Source: Streptomyces hyderabadensis
GTDB lineage: Bacteria > Actinomycetota > Actinomycetes > Streptomycetales > Streptomycetaceae
Reading direction: 5' to 3'
Length of the DNA: 64,000 nt
NCBI RefSeq assembly: GCF_020404845.1
Contig: NZ_JAIOJZ010000008.1
Location: 1 to 64,000 of the forward strand
Positions 43,589-52,213 of the stretch are shown piece after piece; the stretch's first letter is position 1, and each line of letters begins with the position of its first letter. The position numbers were made by a program, and so were the translations under genes. The notes under the pieces are model-generated. The model was not told the origin of the DNA, made no database searches, and was given only the letters and a program-made list of their open reading frames with translations.

Positions 43589-44239
43589 GTGGCCCCCGGC
43601 CAACGGCGGACCGTGCGCGAACTCGTCGACGCGCACGGGCAGACCTACGCCGAGGAGGCGGGCATCCGGCTGAAGGACACCCCGCAGCCGCTGTACCGGC
43701 TGCTTGTCCTGGCGCACCTGCTCAGCGCCCGGATCAGCGCCTCCGTCGCGGTCGCCACCGCCCGTGCCCTCAGCGAGGCGGGGCTGCGCGATGCGGGCCG
43801 CATGGCCGACGCCACCTGGCAGCAGCGGGTGGACGCGCTCGGCCGGGGCGGCTACCGGCGCTACGACGAGCGCACCGCCACCCAGCTCGGCGAGGGCGCC
43901 GAACTGCTGGCCGAGCGGTGGGGCGGCGACCTGCGCCGGCTCCGCGACGAGGCGGACGGCGACGTCCGCGAGCTGCGGCGGCTGCTCCAGGAGTTCCCGG
44001 GGGTCGGGCCGACCGGCGCGGACATCTTCCTGCGGGAGGCGCAGCTGGTCTGGCCGGAGGCGGGCCCCCTGCTGGACCGCAAGGCCCTCCAGGGCGCGGA
44101 GCGCCTGGGCCTGCCGGGTGACCGGGACCGGCTCCTGTCCCTGGCCGGTAAGACGGAACCCGCCGTCCTCGCGGCCGCGCTGGTGCGTGCGGCGGTCGAC
44201 AAGGGGGTGGCCGAGGACACCCTCGACCGCGTCGGCTGA
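43589..44239 (+). CDS. Endonuclease III-like HhH-GPD protein
   Basis: 216 residues with an HhH-GPD fold: the helix-hairpin-helix is LLQEFPGVGPTGADIFLREAQLVW (about 127-150). The usual catalytic Lys after HhH and the C-terminal four-Cys Fe-S loop of Nth/MutY are absent, so it is a reduced family member; the Asp of PTGAD may be the catalytic-position acid. The GTG at 43589 starts 2 nt after the DUF3140 stop. Probably DNA repair, but activity is uncertain. Confidence 0.8.
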   Translation: MAPGQRRTVRELVDAHGQTYAEEAGIRLKDTPQPLYRLLVLAHLLSARISASVAVATARALSEAGLRDAGRMADATWQQRVDALGRGGYRRYDERTATQLGEGAELLAERWGGDLRRLRDEADGDVRELRRLLQEFPGVGPTGADIFLREAQLVWPEAGPLLDRKALQGAERLGLPGDRDRLLSLAGKTEPAVLAAALVRAAVDKGVAEDTLDRVG

Positions 44240-44392
44240 GCACCGCGTCGGCCGAGCGCGCCGGGCCCGGCGGTCCGGCCCGCTCCCGCCACACGGTGCC
44301 GCCGGTCACCCGAACAGGCTCGTGCGCTGGTGCGCCCCCGGCCCCGGTGATGCGCTGAGGACACCGTTTCCCGTCCCAGGAGGCATCCCGCG

Positions 44393-45238
44393 ATGAGCAG
44401 TCGTCCGTCCCACCCCGTCCGTCTCCTGGCCTCCGCCCTGGCCGCGGGCGCGCTGCTCACCACCGCCGCCTGTTCGGACGGTGCCGGATCGGAGAACGCC
44501 TCGGACACCGCCGCCGAGCAGGCCGGGGTCGCCCGGCCCGACGCCGCGAAGCAGACCCCGACCGGTTCCCCCAGCGCCTCCCCCGGCACCCTCACCGAGG
44601 CCGGTGCCAAGGCCGCCCTGCTCACCGAGGCCGATCTGGAGGGCGGCTGGAACCAGGTCCAGGACGCCGACAAGTGGCGCGACCGGCTGCTCGTCGGCGA
44701 GGTCGACGTGTCCGGCTTCCTCACCGCGAAGGCCGACGCGGCGGACTGTCAGCAACTGCTCGACGGGCTCTACCGCGACAACCTGCTGGGCGAACCGTCG
44801 GGACCGTCGGCGCTCACCGGCTTCGAGCAGGGCGACTCCCGCCTCCTCGAACAGGTCGCCGGTTACGACCGGGCCGGACTCGACGACCGCCTGAAGTGGA
44901 TGGCCTCGCTGCCGCAGACGTGCGACGAGTTCACCGCGACCGACTCCGACGGCGCCGAGCGCACGGTCCAGGTGACCGAGGCCTCGGTGCCCGACGCGGG
45001 CGACGCCCGCGAGGGCCTGCACGTGACGGTGCAGGGCACCGCCGACGCCACCCCGGTCACCCTCACCCTGGACATCGCCGCCGTACGCGTCGGCACCTCC
45101 GCCCTCACCGTCACGGGCGGCGGCCTGGACGGCGCACAGGCCTCCTCCGTGGAACAGGCGGTACGCCAGGGCACACAGCGCCTGAAGACCGTTCTGGACG
45201 GCGGCACCCCCTCCCCGCAGCCCACGAACCTGGACTGA
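44393..45238 (+). CDS. Secreted lipoprotein of unknown function
   Basis: 281 residues. Lipoprotein signal peptide with lipobox TTAAC (Cys at about 27), then a Ser/Thr/Pro/Asp-rich linker to about residue 65. The mature domain (about 70-275) has two Cys residues (ADCQQLL and PQTCDEF) that could form a disulphide. ATG at 44393 follows AGGAGG. Resembles the sensor-like or LppX-size lipoproteins of actinobacteria only in outline; no family recognised. Monocistronic. Confidence 0.82.
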   Translation: MSSRPSHPVRLLASALAAGALLTTAACSDGAGSENASDTAAEQAGVARPDAAKQTPTGSPSASPGTLTEAGAKAALLTEADLEGGWNQVQDADKWRDRLLVGEVDVSGFLTAKADAADCQQLLDGLYRDNLLGEPSGPSALTGFEQGDSRLLEQVAGYDRAGLDDRLKWMASLPQTCDEFTATDSDGAERTVQVTEASVPDAGDAREGLHVTVQGTADATPVTLTLDIAAVRVGTSALTVTGGGLDGAQASSVEQAVRQGTQRLKTVLDGGTPSPQPTNLD

Positions 45239-45364
45239 CATCCGCGGGAGCATCCCCCGCGGCTCCCACCGCGTCGTGCGCACATCCGGCGAAACCCGGA
45301 CAGGGTGATCACCGGACGGCACAATGGTCCGCGACGGACGGCGCACGCGCGAAGGAGCCGAGAC

Positions 45365-46765
45365 GTGAGCGAGAGCGACCCCGTGCCCGGCGGGCGTCCC
45401 GGTGACGTCGAGCGGGCCACCGCGCTGAGCGGCGAGCTGACCGGGCAGGGCGTGCACGGCGTGGTACTGGCGTACGTCGACACCGCCGGGATCGCCCGGG
45501 TGAAGACCGTGCCCACCGCCAAGCTCGCCCCGGCCGCCGCCTGGGGCGTGGGGATGTCGCCGGTGTTCGACACCTTCCTGGCCGACGACTCGATCGTCAC
45601 CACGGACCACCTGGGCTCCCCCGACGGCGACCTGCGCCTCTTCCCCGACCTCGACCGGCTGACCGTACTGGCCGCGCAGCCCGGCTGGGCCTGGGCGCCG
45701 GTCGACCGGATCACGCAGGAGGGCGCACCGCATCCGGCGTGCGGGCGCACCGTCCTGCGCCGCACCGTGGCCGAGGCCGCCGCCCGGCACGGCATCACCT
45801 TCCGGGCCGCCGTCGAGATCGAGTGGGTCGTGGGACGGGACGACGCGGACGGCGACGCGTTCGTTCCGGCGGTCTCCGGACCGGCGTACGGGGCCGCCCG
45901 GCAGGTCGAGTTGAGCGACTGCGCCGCCGACCTGCTGGCGGCGCTCGCGGCACAGGGAGTGGACGTGGAGCAGTTCCACCCCGAGTACGCGGCCGGGCAG
46001 TTCGAGGTCTCGGTGGGCGCGCTGGACCCGGTGGCGGCGGCCGACCACAGCGTGCTGGTGCGGCAGACGATCCGGGCGGTGGCCCGGCGGCACGGGCTGC
46101 GCGTCTCCTTCGCCCCCGCGGTCCTCGGCCAGGGCGTCGGCAACGGCGGGCACCTCCACCTCTCCGCCTGGCGGGACGGGACGAACCTGCACGCGGGCGG
46201 CACCGGCCGGTACGGCATGACCGCCGAGGCCGAGTCCTTCGTGGCCGGGGTCCTCGGCCGGCTCCCGGCGCTCACCGCGATCACCGCGCCGAGCCCGGCC
46301 AGCAGGCTGCGGCTGCGCCCCTCGCAGTGGGCGGGCGTGTTCACCGCCTGGGGCCGGGAGACCCGCGAGGCGGCGCTCAGGATCGTCACCGGCACCACCG
46401 GCGTCCGCGACCGCGCGGCGAACCTGGAGGTGAAGCCGGTCGACCTGGCCGCCAACCCCTATCTCGCCCTGGCCTCGGTGATCGCCGCCGGACTCGACGG
46501 GCTCTCCGCGTCCGCGCCGCTGCCCGAGGAGACCACCGGCGACCCGGCCCGGCTGGAGGCCGCCGAGGCGGCGGCCCGGGGCGTGCGCAGGCTGCCGGTC
46601 ACCCTCACGGAGTCGGTGGCGGCGTTCCGCTCCGACGGTGTGCTGCGCGAGGCGCTCGGTCCGGTGCTGGCGGACGCGGTGGTCGCCGTACGGCTGGGCG
46701 AGGCCCGGTCGGTCGAGGGGCTGGACGACGACGGTGTGGCGGCGGCCTACCGCTGGAAGTACTGA
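45365..46765 (+). CDS. Glutamine-synthetase-like ligase
   Basis: 466 residues from GTG at 45365, after AAGGAG. GS type I-like: N-terminal beta-grasp (about 10-100), then the catalytic domain with AAVEIEWVVG (metal-binding Glu), EQFHPEYAAGQFEVS, GNGGHLHLSAW and RLRPSQWAGVFTAWGRETREAALR. Differences from GlnA (no NRSA-type motif, no adenylylation site) place it among gamma-glutamyl ligases for amines or among FluG-type proteins. It is followed 1 nt later by an amidohydrolase gene, the same two domains that are fused in fungal FluG. Confidence 0.87.
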   Translation: MSESDPVPGGRPGDVERATALSGELTGQGVHGVVLAYVDTAGIARVKTVPTAKLAPAAAWGVGMSPVFDTFLADDSIVTTDHLGSPDGDLRLFPDLDRLTVLAAQPGWAWAPVDRITQEGAPHPACGRTVLRRTVAEAAARHGITFRAAVEIEWVVGRDDADGDAFVPAVSGPAYGAARQVELSDCAADLLAALAAQGVDVEQFHPEYAAGQFEVSVGALDPVAAADHSVLVRQTIRAVARRHGLRVSFAPAVLGQGVGNGGHLHLSAWRDGTNLHAGGTGRYGMTAEAESFVAGVLGRLPALTAITAPSPASRLRLRPSQWAGVFTAWGRETREAALRIVTGTTGVRDRAANLEVKPVDLAANPYLALASVIAAGLDGLSASAPLPEETTGDPARLEAAEAAARGVRRLPVTLTESVAAFRSDGVLREALGPVLADAVVAVRLGEARSVEGLDDDGVAAAYRWKY

Positions 46766-46766
46766 G

Positions 46767-47915
46767 ATGGCCGCCGGACCCGTGCACGAGCGGCTCGCCG
46801 CGCTGGAGCTGGTGGACCACCACTGCCACGGCGCCGTCACCGGCGACCCGGACCGCGCGGGCTTCGAGTCGCTGCTCACCGAGGGCGAGGCGTGGCCCGG
46901 CGTCTCCCCCTTCGACAGCCCCGTCGGCCTCGCCGTGCGCCGCCACTGCGCGCCGCTGCTGGACCTGCCGCGCCACGCCCCCGCCGACGTGTACCTGGCC
47001 CGCCGCTCGGAGCTGGGCGCGGCCGAGGTCAACCGGCGGTTCCTGCGCGCCGCGCACACCGGCGTGTTCTGTGTGGACACCGGGTACGCGCCGCACCGGG
47101 TGACGAGCCCGGCCGAGCTGGCCGAGGCGGCGGGCGCGACGGCGTACGAGGTGGTCCGGCTGGAGGGCGTCGCGGAGGCGGTGGCGGCGGGCGGTGTCGA
47201 ACCGGACGCGTACGCGCAGGCGTTCCGCACCGCGGCGTGGGAGGCGGTACAGCGGCCCGGAGTGGTGGGCGTCAAGTCGGTGGCGGCCTACCGCACCGGG
47301 TTCGACCTGGACCCGGCCCGTCCCGCGCCCGCCGAGGTCACCGCGGCCGCCCGGCGCTGGCTCGCGGGCGGCGGCGGGCGGCTCGCGGACCCGGTGCTCG
47401 TGCGCCACCTGCTGTGGACCGCCGTGGACCTCGGGCGGCCGCTGCAACTGCACACGGGGTTCGGCGACAACGACATCCGCCTGCACCGGGCGGATCCCGC
47501 CCTGCTGACCGACTGGCTGCACCTGACCGCCGGCACGATCCCAATCCTGTTGCTGCACTGCTGGCCCTACCAGCGCCAGGCGGCCTATCTGTCCGCGGTC
47601 TTCGAACGGGTGTACCTCGACGTGGGGCTCACCCTGCACCACGTGGGCCCCGCCCGCGCGGGCGCGATCCTCGCCGAGGCACTGGAGATCACCCCGTTCC
47701 GCAAGCTGCTGTACAGCTCCGACGCCTACGGCGTGGCCGAGTTCCACCACCTGGGGGCGCTGGCCTTCCGGCAGGGACTGGCCGGGCTGCTCCAGGAGCG
47801 GCTGGACGCCGACGAGCTGTCCCTGCCGGACGCGTTGCGCCTGGCCCGCTGGGCGGGGCGGGACAACGCCCGCCGGGTCTACCGGCTGCCGGGCGGTCCG
47901 GCGGACGACGGCTGA
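46767..47915 (+). CDS. Amidohydrolase (amidohydro_2 family)
   Basis: 382-residue metal-dependent TIM-barrel hydrolase. Metal ligands: VDHHCHG (HxH, about 18-24), the later LQLHTGFGDNDI, LLHCWPYQRQAAYL, and Asp in YSSDAYGVAEFHHLG. These motifs are those of the amidohydrolase half of FluG/NodFS-like proteins. ATG at 46767 is one base past the ligase stop, so the two are co-translated. It may hydrolyse the amide or gamma-glutamyl product linked to its partner; reaction unknown. Confidence 0.87.
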   Translation: MAAGPVHERLAALELVDHHCHGAVTGDPDRAGFESLLTEGEAWPGVSPFDSPVGLAVRRHCAPLLDLPRHAPADVYLARRSELGAAEVNRRFLRAAHTGVFCVDTGYAPHRVTSPAELAEAAGATAYEVVRLEGVAEAVAAGGVEPDAYAQAFRTAAWEAVQRPGVVGVKSVAAYRTGFDLDPARPAPAEVTAAARRWLAGGGGRLADPVLVRHLLWTAVDLGRPLQLHTGFGDNDIRLHRADPALLTDWLHLTAGTIPILLLHCWPYQRQAAYLSAVFERVYLDVGLTLHHVGPARAGAILAEALEITPFRKLLYSSDAYGVAEFHHLGALAFRQGLAGLLQERLDADELSLPDALRLARWAGRDNARRVYRLPGGPADDG

Positions 47916-47974
47916 GCGGCGTGGGACGGGTCACAGTCCCGGAGCGCCGCCCGGGAAGCACGAACGGCTGAAAG

Positions 47975-47980
47975 TATGAT
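47975..47980 (+). promoter_or_regulatory. -10 element TATGAT, likely leaderless start
   Basis: TATGAT ends 6 nt before the ATG at 47987 and there is no ribosome site upstream, so translation probably starts at the 5' end of the mRNA. Confidence 0.5.
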
Positions 47981-47986
47981 CAAGCG

Positions 47987-48523
47987 ATGTCTGACATGAC
48001 CGAAACCACGCCGGGCTGGCTGACGAGCGACGAACTCGAAATGGCGCGCGCCCGCATGCCGATCCTGTACGTCGAGGCCGTGCCCGTGCGGGTGGACGAC
48101 AGCGGCGAAGTCACCAGCGTCGGCCTGCTCCTGCGCATCGGGCCCGACGGGACGGTCAGCCGGACGCTGGTCTCCGGCCGGGTGCTGCACCACGAGCGGG
48201 TCCGGGACGCGCTGCTGCGCCACCTGGAGAAGGACCTCGGCCCGGTGGCGCTGCCCCGGGTGCCGGCCTCGCTCCAGCCGTTCACGGTGGCCGAGTACTT
48301 CCCGACGCTCGGGGTCACGCCGTACCACGACCCCCGGCAGCACGCGGTCTCGCTCGCCTACGTCGTGCCGGTGACCGGTGACTGCCGGCCGCGGCAGGAC
48401 GCCCTGGACCTGGTCTGGTTCGATCCGCGCGAGGCCCTGTCCGAGGCGGTGCGCAGCGAGATGCCGGGTGGGCACGGGGTGCTGCTGAAGCAGGCGCTGG
48501 CGCACGTGGGCTGCGTGGGCTGA
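47987..48523 (+). CDS. NUDIX-like DUF4916 protein
   Basis: 178 residues resembling DUF4916, a NUDIX-fold family of actinobacteria. Seen: ILYVEAVPVRVDD, GLLLRIGPDGTVSRTLVSGRVLHHERVRDALLRHLEKDLG in place of a canonical Nudix box, and AVSLAYVVPVTGDCRP. The canonical REUXEE acidic motif is missing, so hydrolysis is doubtful. Likely leaderless. Convergent with the antiporter operon (stop-to-stop 14 nt). Confidence 0.82.
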   Translation: MSDMTETTPGWLTSDELEMARARMPILYVEAVPVRVDDSGEVTSVGLLLRIGPDGTVSRTLVSGRVLHHERVRDALLRHLEKDLGPVALPRVPASLQPFTVAEYFPTLGVTPYHDPRQHAVSLAYVVPVTGDCRPRQDALDLVWFDPREALSEAVRSEMPGGHGVLLKQALAHVGCVG

Positions 48524-48536
48524 CCCCTGTCCGGGG

Positions 48537-48902
48537 CTACTCCTCCCGCCGGTCCCCGTCGCTCAGCTGCGGGTCCAGGTCGTCCCTGAGCAGGCCCCGG
48601 GACCCCGTCTGCCCGGTGCGGTAGGCGGAGCGCGCCACCAGGTGGGAGGCGACCGGCCCGGTGAGGAACTGGAAGAAGACGATGAGCGCCAGGGTGCCCA
48701 CGTCGGTGCCGTGACGCAGCCGCAGCCCGACCCCGGCGAGGACGAGGAGCATCCCGAGGGTCTGCGGTTTGGTGGCGGCGTGGCTGCGGGAGAGCACGTC
48801 GGGGAAGCGGAGCATCCCGAGCACCCCGAGCAGGCACTGCAGGCAGCCGAGGAACAGCAGCACGGTCCCGGCCAGGTCGGCGGCCTCGGCCCAGGCGTTC
48901 AC
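48537..48902 (-). CDS. mrpG: Mrp antiporter subunit G
   Basis: 121-residue membrane protein with three helices; GMLRFPDVLSRSHAATKPQTLGMLLVL is the MrpG/MnhG/PhaG signature. A charged ~25-residue cytoplasmic tail follows. GTG at 48902 overlaps the mrpF stop by 4 nt. Last gene of the antiporter operon, a multisubunit Na+(K+)/H+ exchanger for alkali and salt homeostasis. Confidence 0.92.
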   Translation of the reverse strand: MNAWAEAADLAGTVLLFLGCLQCLLGVLGMLRFPDVLSRSHAATKPQTLGMLLVLAGVGLRLRHGTDVGTLALIVFFQFLTGPVASHLVARSAYRTGQTGSRGLLRDDLDPQLSDGDRREE

Positions 48903-49216
48903 CGGTGGTCCTGCCGGCCGTCCGCCCTTACGGAGGGCCGGTCGCGCACGGCGATGAAGCGGGCGATGCCGACCGAGCCGGTGAAGCCGAGGAAGGCGAG
49001 CACCAGCATCACGGGGAAGTAGAAGGAGTCTCGGTCGTGGGCGGCCTTGACGCCGATGCCGGCGATGATGAGCGCCGCGAGCACGTCGAGGGCGACGGCG
49101 CGGTCCAGCATCGAGGGGCCGTACCAGATCCGGTACAGCAGCAGGGCGCCGGCGACGAGGATCATCGCGAGCGAGGCGACGAGCAGGGCGTCTTCGACGG
49201 CGTGCAGGGTGGTCAC
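48899..49216 (-). CDS. mrpF: Mrp antiporter subunit F
   Basis: 105 residues, three helices, with YRIWYGPSMLDRAVALDVLAAL, the MrpF hallmark (DR pair in a membrane-proximal loop). GTG start at 49216 overlaps the mrpE stop by 4 nt, and its stop overlaps mrpG equally. Part of the membrane antiporter complex. Confidence 0.92.
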   Translation of the reverse strand: MTTLHAVEDALLVASLAMILVAGALLLYRIWYGPSMLDRAVALDVLAALIIAGIGVKAAHDRDSFYFPVMLVLAFLGFTGSVGIARFIAVRDRPSVRADGRQDHR

Positions 49217-49812
49217 GGCGAGGAGTCACCTTCCGGTACGGGACGGGCGGCGTCGGCGATGTCCTCGGCGGTGCCGAAGGCGCGGGCGACGAGTTCCTCC
49301 ATGCGCCACACCTGCCGCTGGGCGCCCTCGATCTCGCCGGGGTTGGCCGCGTCGAGGACGTGCAGGAACAGGGTGGCCGTGGAGCGGCGCACCTCGATCA
49401 CGGAGCCGCCGGGGACGTTGGAGACGGCGACGGCGGTGGCGGTGAGCATGAGGTCGCTGCGCACCCGCAGCGGAACCGCCACCACCGCCGCGTGGTAGGG
49501 GCCCTTGGCGAAGATCTGCCGGGTGACCTCGACGCTGGAGGAGAACATGTCGTACAGCAGGTAGGCGGCCAGGCGCAGGATGCCCAGGGGGCGCAGCCGG
49601 AGGCCGATGTCCACGGCGGGCAGCGGGAAGGCCAGGCACAGGCAGAGGGCGACAAGGACGCCGTTGACGAGGTTGGCCCAGGAGGGGGTGCCCCACAGCA
49701 GGATCCAGATGACGGTGAGCCAGCCGACCAGTGGCAGGTCGAGCACGCGCCGGCCGCGGCCCACGCGGAAGGACCAGCTGTAGGGGGAACGGTCGCGGAA
49801 GAGGTTGCTCAC
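49213..49812 (-). CDS. mrpE: Mrp antiporter subunit E
   Basis: 199 residues. Two or three membrane helices (about 25-105) and a C-terminal cytoplasmic domain with TATAVAVSNVPGGSVIEV and STATLFLHVLDAANPGEIE, typical of MrpE. Slightly longer than the usual ~160 residues, due to a hydrophilic N-terminus and tail. ATG at 49812 overlaps the mrpD stop by 4 nt. Confidence 0.92.
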   Translation of the reverse strand: MSNLFRDRSPYSWSFRVGRGRRVLDLPLVGWLTVIWILLWGTPSWANLVNGVLVALCLCLAFPLPAVDIGLRLRPLGILRLAAYLLYDMFSSSVEVTRQIFAKGPYHAAVVAVPLRVRSDLMLTATAVAVSNVPGGSVIEVRRSTATLFLHVLDAANPGEIEGAQRQVWRMEELVARAFGTAEDIADAARPVPEGDSSP

Positions 49813-51452
49813 CGGCCGAGCACCGCCTCGATGTAGGGGGTACGGGCGAGGAGTTCGGTGGCGGCGGCCTGGGTGAAGGTGGTGAGCGGGCCGCCGAGCA
49901 CGGTGTACGACAGGCCGAGGGCGACGGCGGCGCCGGTGGCCGCCACCATGGGCCAGGGCAGGTGCTTGGTGGTGGTGATGGACTGCCCGAGGAAGCCCGC
50001 GGCGACCACGGCGCCCGCGGGCACCGGCAGCCCGCTCCCGGTCGGCCTCTCCTCCTCGTCGTCGGTGTCGTCGTCGCCCGTGTCGTCGTCCTCGGCGGAC
50101 TCCAGCACCACGCCCTCCTCCTCGGCGCCGGGTGGCGCGTCGCGCCAGAACGCGAGGTTCCAGACCTTCGCCATGACGTAGAGGGTGAGCAGGCTGGTGG
50201 CGGCGGACCCGGCGACCAGGGCCCAGGCCCAGCCGCCGCCGTCGGCGACGCCCGCCCGCATCAGGCCGAGCTTGCCGATGAAGCCGGACAGCGGCGGGAT
50301 GCCGGCGAGGTTCATGGCGGGCACGAAGAACAGCACGGCGAGCAGCGGCGCCGCCCTCGCCAGGCCGCCGAGGCGGGTGAGTTCCGTGGTGCCGTCGCGC
50401 CGCTCGATGAGCCCGGCGACCAGGAACAGGGTGGTCTGCACGGTGATGTGGTGGGCCACGTACACGATCGCCCCGCTGATCGAGGTGCGTCCCGCGAGGG
50501 CGATGCCGAAGACCATGTAGCCGATGTGGCTGATGAGGGTGAAGGACAGCACCCGCTTGAGGTCGGTCTGGGCGACGGCGCCGAGGATGCCGACGCCCAT
50601 CGAGGCGAGCGCGGCGAGCATCAGCAGGTCGCCCAGGCGGTGGCCGGGGAAGAGCAGGGTCTGGGTGCGCAGCATGGAGTACACGCCGACCTTGGTCAGC
50701 AGTCCGGCGAAGACCGCGGTGACCGGTGCGGGCGCGGTCGGGTAGGAGTCGGGCAGCCAGGCCGCCAGCGGGAACACCGCCGCCTTGATGGCGAAGACCG
50801 TCAGCAGCATCGCCTCCAGCAGGGTGCGCACCCCGAGCGGCACCTCCTGCAGCCGCTGGGCGAGCTGAGCGAAGTTCACGGTGCCCGCGACCGCGTAGGT
50901 CATGGCGATGGCGACCAGGAAGAGCACGGAGGAGAACAGCGAGATGATCACGTACGTCGATCCGGCCCGGATCCGGGTCGCGGTGCCGCCGATGGTGAGC
51001 AGCACGAAGCTGGCGACGAGCATGATCTCGAAGCCGACGTAGAGGTTGACGAGGTCACCGGCGAGGAAGGTGCAGGAGACGCCCGCCACGAGGATGAGGT
51101 AGGCCGGGTGGAAGACACCGACCGGCGCCTGGTCGTCCCGGTCGGCCATGCCCTGGCCCATCGAGTACACGAGGACGAGCAGGGTGATGGCGCTGGAGAC
51201 GGTCAGCATCAGGCCCGCGAGCCGGTCGGCGACCAGGGTGATGCCGACCGGCGGTGCGAAGTCCCCGAGGTGCACGCTGAGCGGGCCGTGCCGGTCGGCG
51301 GCGACCATGAGCACCACGGAGAGCACCAGCACCGCGCCGAGCACGGCCAGGCTGATGAAGCGCTGGAAGCGGTGCAACCGGGGCCCGATGGCCAGCTTCA
51401 GGCCCGTGACGCACAGGGGCAGCAGGACGGGGAGCGGGACGAGCGCGTTCAC
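49809..51452 (-). CDS. mrpD: Mrp antiporter subunit D
   Basis: 547 residues, about fourteen helices, homologous to NADH dehydrogenase subunits ND4/ND5 (Proton_antipo_M). Key sites visible: NLYVGFEIMLVASFVLL (conserved Glu in helix 5) and KAAVFPLAAWLPDSYPTAPAPV (Lys). There is an acidic Asp/Glu-rich cytoplasmic insertion (about 440-475) before the last helices. ATG at 51452 overlaps mrpC by 4 nt. Confidence 0.93.
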   Translation of the reverse strand: MNALVPLPVLLPLCVTGLKLAIGPRLHRFQRFISLAVLGAVLVLSVVLMVAADRHGPLSVHLGDFAPPVGITLVADRLAGLMLTVSSAITLLVLVYSMGQGMADRDDQAPVGVFHPAYLILVAGVSCTFLAGDLVNLYVGFEIMLVASFVLLTIGGTATRIRAGSTYVIISLFSSVLFLVAIAMTYAVAGTVNFAQLAQRLQEVPLGVRTLLEAMLLTVFAIKAAVFPLAAWLPDSYPTAPAPVTAVFAGLLTKVGVYSMLRTQTLLFPGHRLGDLLMLAALASMGVGILGAVAQTDLKRVLSFTLISHIGYMVFGIALAGRTSISGAIVYVAHHITVQTTLFLVAGLIERRDGTTELTRLGGLARAAPLLAVLFFVPAMNLAGIPPLSGFIGKLGLMRAGVADGGGWAWALVAGSAATSLLTLYVMAKVWNLAFWRDAPPGAEEEGVVLESAEDDDTGDDDTDDEEERPTGSGLPVPAGAVVAAGFLGQSITTTKHLPWPMVAATGAAVALGLSYTVLGGPLTTFTQAAATELLARTPYIEAVLGR

Positions 51453-52213
51453 CTGGTTCCTTCCGTGCCGGCGCCTTCGGGGTCGTCGGGCTGGTCGGGC
51501 GGCGGGTGGCAGGAGTCCTCACCGGGGAGCGAGTCGGGTTCGCGGCCGGTCTCCTCGGGGTCGTTGGAGGGTCCGGCGATCCGGGCCGGGGCCGGTCCGG
51601 GGCGGCCCGCGGCATCGGTGGAGCCCCGCTCCCGGCCCTCCCGGTAGTCCTCGGGGTCGGCGCCGAGGATGTCGTTCCAGAGGTTCCCGGAGACGTCGTT
51701 GGCGCGGGCCTGGTAGGCGCGTTCCTCGCGGACCCGTCGGCGCAGCCGCTTGCGGGCGGCTCGGTAGCGGGCGCGCTGCTCGGCGTCGGTGCCGCCGTCC
51801 TCGGCGCGGGCCTCGCGGTAGCGGTCGCGCAGCTCGCCGCGCCGGTCGAGGAACTCGGCGCGCAGGGCGACCAGCCGGTCCTCGGTGTCGTCGCTGATCT
51901 CGTCGGAGCCGGTGACCTGGTGGCTGCGGTAGGCCATGGCGAGCAGGAAGGCGGTGGTGGCGAGGGTGATGACGATCGCGGTCAGGGCGATGGCCTGGGG
52001 CAGCGGGTCGGTGACGCGGTTGCGGATGATGTGCGGGTAGAGCAGCGGTGCGTCGCCCGCGCTGCCGGTGGCGGCGAGGACCAGCAGGTTGACGCCGTTG
52101 CCGAGGACGACGGCGCCGAGCAGGATCCGGGTGAGCGACCGGGTCAGCAGCAGGCTGGCGCCGACGGCGTTGAGGACGGCGGCCGCCACCAGCAGGGACA
52201 GGCTCACGGTCAT
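51449..52213 (-). CDS. mrpC: Mrp antiporter subunit C with long charged tail
   Basis: 254 residues. The first ~115 are a normal NuoK-like MrpC with three helices ([38 protein letters not shown]). The remaining ~140 residues are an extra cytoplasmic domain: an Arg/Glu-rich, probably coiled-coil part (LRAEFLDRRGELRDRYREAR) then a Pro/Asp/Glu-rich end. MrpC proteins are normally about 110-130 residues. ATG at 52213 overlaps mrpA stop by 4 nt. Confidence 0.92.
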   Translation of the reverse strand: MTVSLSLLVAAAVLNAVGASLLLTRSLTRILLGAVVLGNGVNLLVLAATGSAGDAPLLYPHIIRNRVTDPLPQAIALTAIVITLATTAFLLAMAYRSHQVTGSDEISDDTEDRLVALRAEFLDRRGELRDRYREARAEDGGTDAEQRARYRAARKRLRRRVREERAYQARANDVSGNLWNDILGADPEDYREGRERGSTDAAGRPGPAPARIAGPSNDPEETGREPDSLPGEDSCHPPPDQPDDPEGAGTEGTR

